The notes under the pieces: model-generated
Databases searched by the model: none
Seen by the model: only the letters and a program-made list of their open reading frames with translations
Told to the model about the DNA's origin: nothing
NCBI GenBank assembly: GCA_002415895.1
Contig: DIAV01000107.1
Coordinates: 1 to 8,793 of the forward strand
DNA: 8,793 nucleotides
Source of the DNA: Anaerolineales bacterium UBA5069
GTDB lineage: Bacteria > Chloroflexota > Anaerolineae > Caldilineales > Caldilineaceae
Direction: 5' to 3'
Made by a program: the position numbers and the translations under genes
Shown here: positions 7,552 to 8,793 of the stretch, one piece after another
Numbering within the stretch: position 1 is the stretch's first letter
Layout: the number at the start of each line of letters is the position of its first letter

Positions 7552-8661
7552 TTATGCCGAACCGCGCTCAATAAAACGACATGGAACTTCGTAGCGACGG
7601 CCGGGGCCGTCATAATCACCTTCAAGGCGATCAAAGATCGCTCTGGCCAGCGCCTGGCCCATTTCGCCCGGGTATTGGGCAATTGTTGTCAATTGAGGTT
7701 GCACCCATGTGGCGGCGGGAATGTCATCGTAGCCAATGATTGCGATGTCCTGAGGAATCGCAAGGTTGCGCTCCTGAATTGCACTCATTGCGCCCAGGGC
7801 CATCAGGTCATTCACGACCATCACCGCAGTCGGCCGCTCGGGCAAATCCAGCAAGCGCAGCATGGCGGCGTGGCCGCCATCAAACGACCAATCGCTGAAT
7901 TGCACGTAACCCGGCAGTGGCTGCACGCCCACCCTGGTGATGATATCTTCATAGGCCTGGCGGCGTCTGGCGCCAGCGCCCGTCGCGTCCGGTGTACCGA
8001 TGAAGGCAATACGCGTATGGCCCTTTTCCACCAGCAGCCAGGTGACGGCGGCCTTGACGGCGCGGCTGTCATCGCTGAACGCGACATCAACCATGGGGTG
8101 GTGCACGTGCTGGCCAACCACCGCGATTTTGACGCCCGTGCGGTCCATCAACTGGTCAAATTCATCATCAGTGAGGTGATAGGGCACAGCAACGATGCCA
8201 TCAACCGGACGACGAATCACAGATTCAACAAACTGGCGCTCGTTTTGCACCATGTGATCGCTGTTGGCGATCATGACGTCGTACTTGTGCTCGTTGGCTG
8301 CGTCCTGCACGGCACGCACCAAGGGATGATAAAAGGGGTTGGCGATGTCGGCAATGAGCATGGCCAACATGCGGGTCTTCTTGCCACGCAGGCTGCCTGC
8401 ATTGAGGTTGGGGTGATAGCCAAGCTCCTTGACGGCCACCAGCACCCGCTCGCGCGTCTCCTCGCCAATTGGAATCGGGTCCGCTGCGCCGCTGAGCACG
8501 CGCGAGACAGTGCTCTGCGACACGTTGGCGTATCGAGCGACGTCGCGCATGGTAATCGTGCTACGGCTCGTCGAACGACCGCTATTTGCCACGATAGATT
8601 CCAATGTGAAGCGGGTGTTTGCAGGCCGAATGGCCCGCGGTTGAGAAGCGTACTGTGGCAT
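7552..8661 (-). CDS. LacI-family transcriptional regulator
   Basis: The frame encodes 369 residues with a LacI/GalR layout. The helix-turn-helix is at about 35-58 (TITMRDVARYANVSQSTVSR), followed by the hinge region (about 75-97, YHPNLNAGSLRGKKT). The periplasmic-binding-protein-like effector domain starts near LAMLIADIANPFYHPLV (99-115), with IAFIGTPDATGAGARRRQAY and the late VNDLMALGAM and IIGYDDIPAATWVQPQLTTI motifs. It probably represses the adjacent uptake and hydrolase genes until an imported sugar binds. The start is uncertain: the ATG at 8661 has no clear ribosome site and adds about 34 residues before the helix-turn-helix. GTG at codon 24 (weak GGAA upstream) or ATG at codon 38 would give a more usual LacI length. 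The gene is transcribed in the same direction as its targets and ends with TAA. Confidence 0.95.
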   Translation of the reverse strand: MPQYASQPRAIRPANTRFTLESIVANSGRSTSRSTITMRDVARYANVSQSTVSRVLSGAADPIPIGEETRERVLVAVKELGYHPNLNAGSLRGKKTRMLAMLIADIANPFYHPLVRAVQDAANEHKYDVMIANSDHMVQNERQFVESVIRRPVDGIVAVPYHLTDDEFDQLMDRTGVKIAVVGQHVHHPMVDVAFSDDSRAVKAAVTWLLVEKGHTRIAFIGTPDATGAGARRRQAYEDIITRVGVQPLPGYVQFSDWSFDGGHAAMLRLLDLPERPTAVMVVNDLMALGAMSAIQERNLAIPQDIAIIGYDDIPAATWVQPQLTTIAQYPGEMGQALARAIFDRLEGDYDGPGRRYEVPCRFIERGSA

Positions 8662-8704
8662 ACGATGGCGCGCAACCGCGCCTGGGGAGTCTGCCGTGCT
8701 AACT

Positions 8705-8749
8705 TGTGAAATCGTATGCGGTGATTCGTATTAAAGCATACGTTTCATG
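8705..8749. promoter_or_regulatory. Candidate LacI-type operator pair flanking the -10 box
   Basis: GCATACGTTTCA (+ strand, 8736-8747) and GCATACGATTTCA (- strand, 8719-8707) are inverted copies that differ by one inserted base. One lies in the promoter spacer and the other over the expected transcription start. Each has a central CG, as LacI-family operators usually do. A related GCATACGATGG occurs at 8658-8668 across the annotated start codon, and a looser ATACGAATCA lies between the two (minus strand, 8731-8722). Autoregulation by the encoded repressor is the simplest reading. Confidence 0.5.
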
Positions 8750-8758
8750 ATTCGTCAA
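8730..8758 (-). promoter_or_regulatory. Sigma70-like promoter of the regulator gene
   Basis: On the minus strand TTGACG (8758-8753) and TTTAAT (8735-8730) are separated by exactly 17 nt, each matching the sigma70 consensus at 5 of 6 positions. Transcription would start near 8723, giving a leader of about 60 nt before the ATG at 8661, longer if an internal start is used. Operator-like elements lie in the spacer and just downstream of the -10 box. Confidence 0.65.
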
Positions 8759-8793
8759 TAGGCAATTTATGACATCCCTGGGCTTCGCAAAAG

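Noticed and set aside
7329..7682. Minus-strand frame of 117 codons bridging the regulator end and the leader of the binding-protein gene
   Set aside because: It overlaps the conserved C-terminus of the regulator in another frame and has basic, low-information content. It was considered as a small gene in the 236-nt gap but has no support.
1..8793. CRISPR array, tRNA or rRNA genes, insertion sequences, phage or toxin-antitoxin genes
   Set aside because: No regularly spaced repeats, transposase or integrase motifs, or tRNA-like cloverleaf was recognised. Gene-free stretches are short and accounted for by the gaps described.

Overview
This window carries a single-direction (minus strand) carbohydrate-uptake and glycoside-degradation locus. 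In transcription order, from high to low coordinates, it holds a LacI-family regulator, a lipoprotein sugar-binding protein, two CUT1-type (MalF/MalG-like) permeases, a GH51 alpha-L-arabinofuranosidase, and a GH2 glycoside hydrolase that runs off the left edge. Base composition is moderately GC-rich. The binding protein has a lipobox cysteine followed by a Gly, Ala/Pro/Thr/Asp-rich linker, a style common in Chloroflexota (Anaerolineae/Caldilineae-like bacteria). That assignment is an inference from style only; no rRNA or marker gene is present.

Layout. 8662-8793 is the regulator's upstream region, with a good sigma70-like promoter and a cluster of related GCATACG elements that could be LacI-family operators. 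7552-8661 is the regulator. 7316-7551 is a 236-nt gap with several short imperfect palindromes and no obvious terminator. 5882-7315 is the solute-binding lipoprotein. 5800-5881 holds a near-stop palindrome and a perfect 19-bp hairpin. 4873-5799 and 3978-4856 are the two permeases, only 16 nt apart. 3889-3977 is a short gap with a GC-rich hairpin. 2398-3888 is GH51. 2244-2397 is an unusually structured gap with several hairpins, two of them mutually exclusive. 1-2243 is the truncated GH2 enzyme.

How it works together (inference from families). Arabinose-containing oligosaccharides released outside the cell would be captured by the lipoprotein and imported by the permease pair, powered by an ATPase encoded elsewhere. 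They would then be trimmed in the cytoplasm by GH51 and GH2, neither of which shows a signal peptide in the part visible. The LacI protein is probably the local, sugar-responsive repressor. The gene set itself is a familiar type. The least explained parts are the non-coding segments: the competing hairpins before GH2, the strong hairpin after the binding protein, and the repeated operator-like motif at the regulator promoter.
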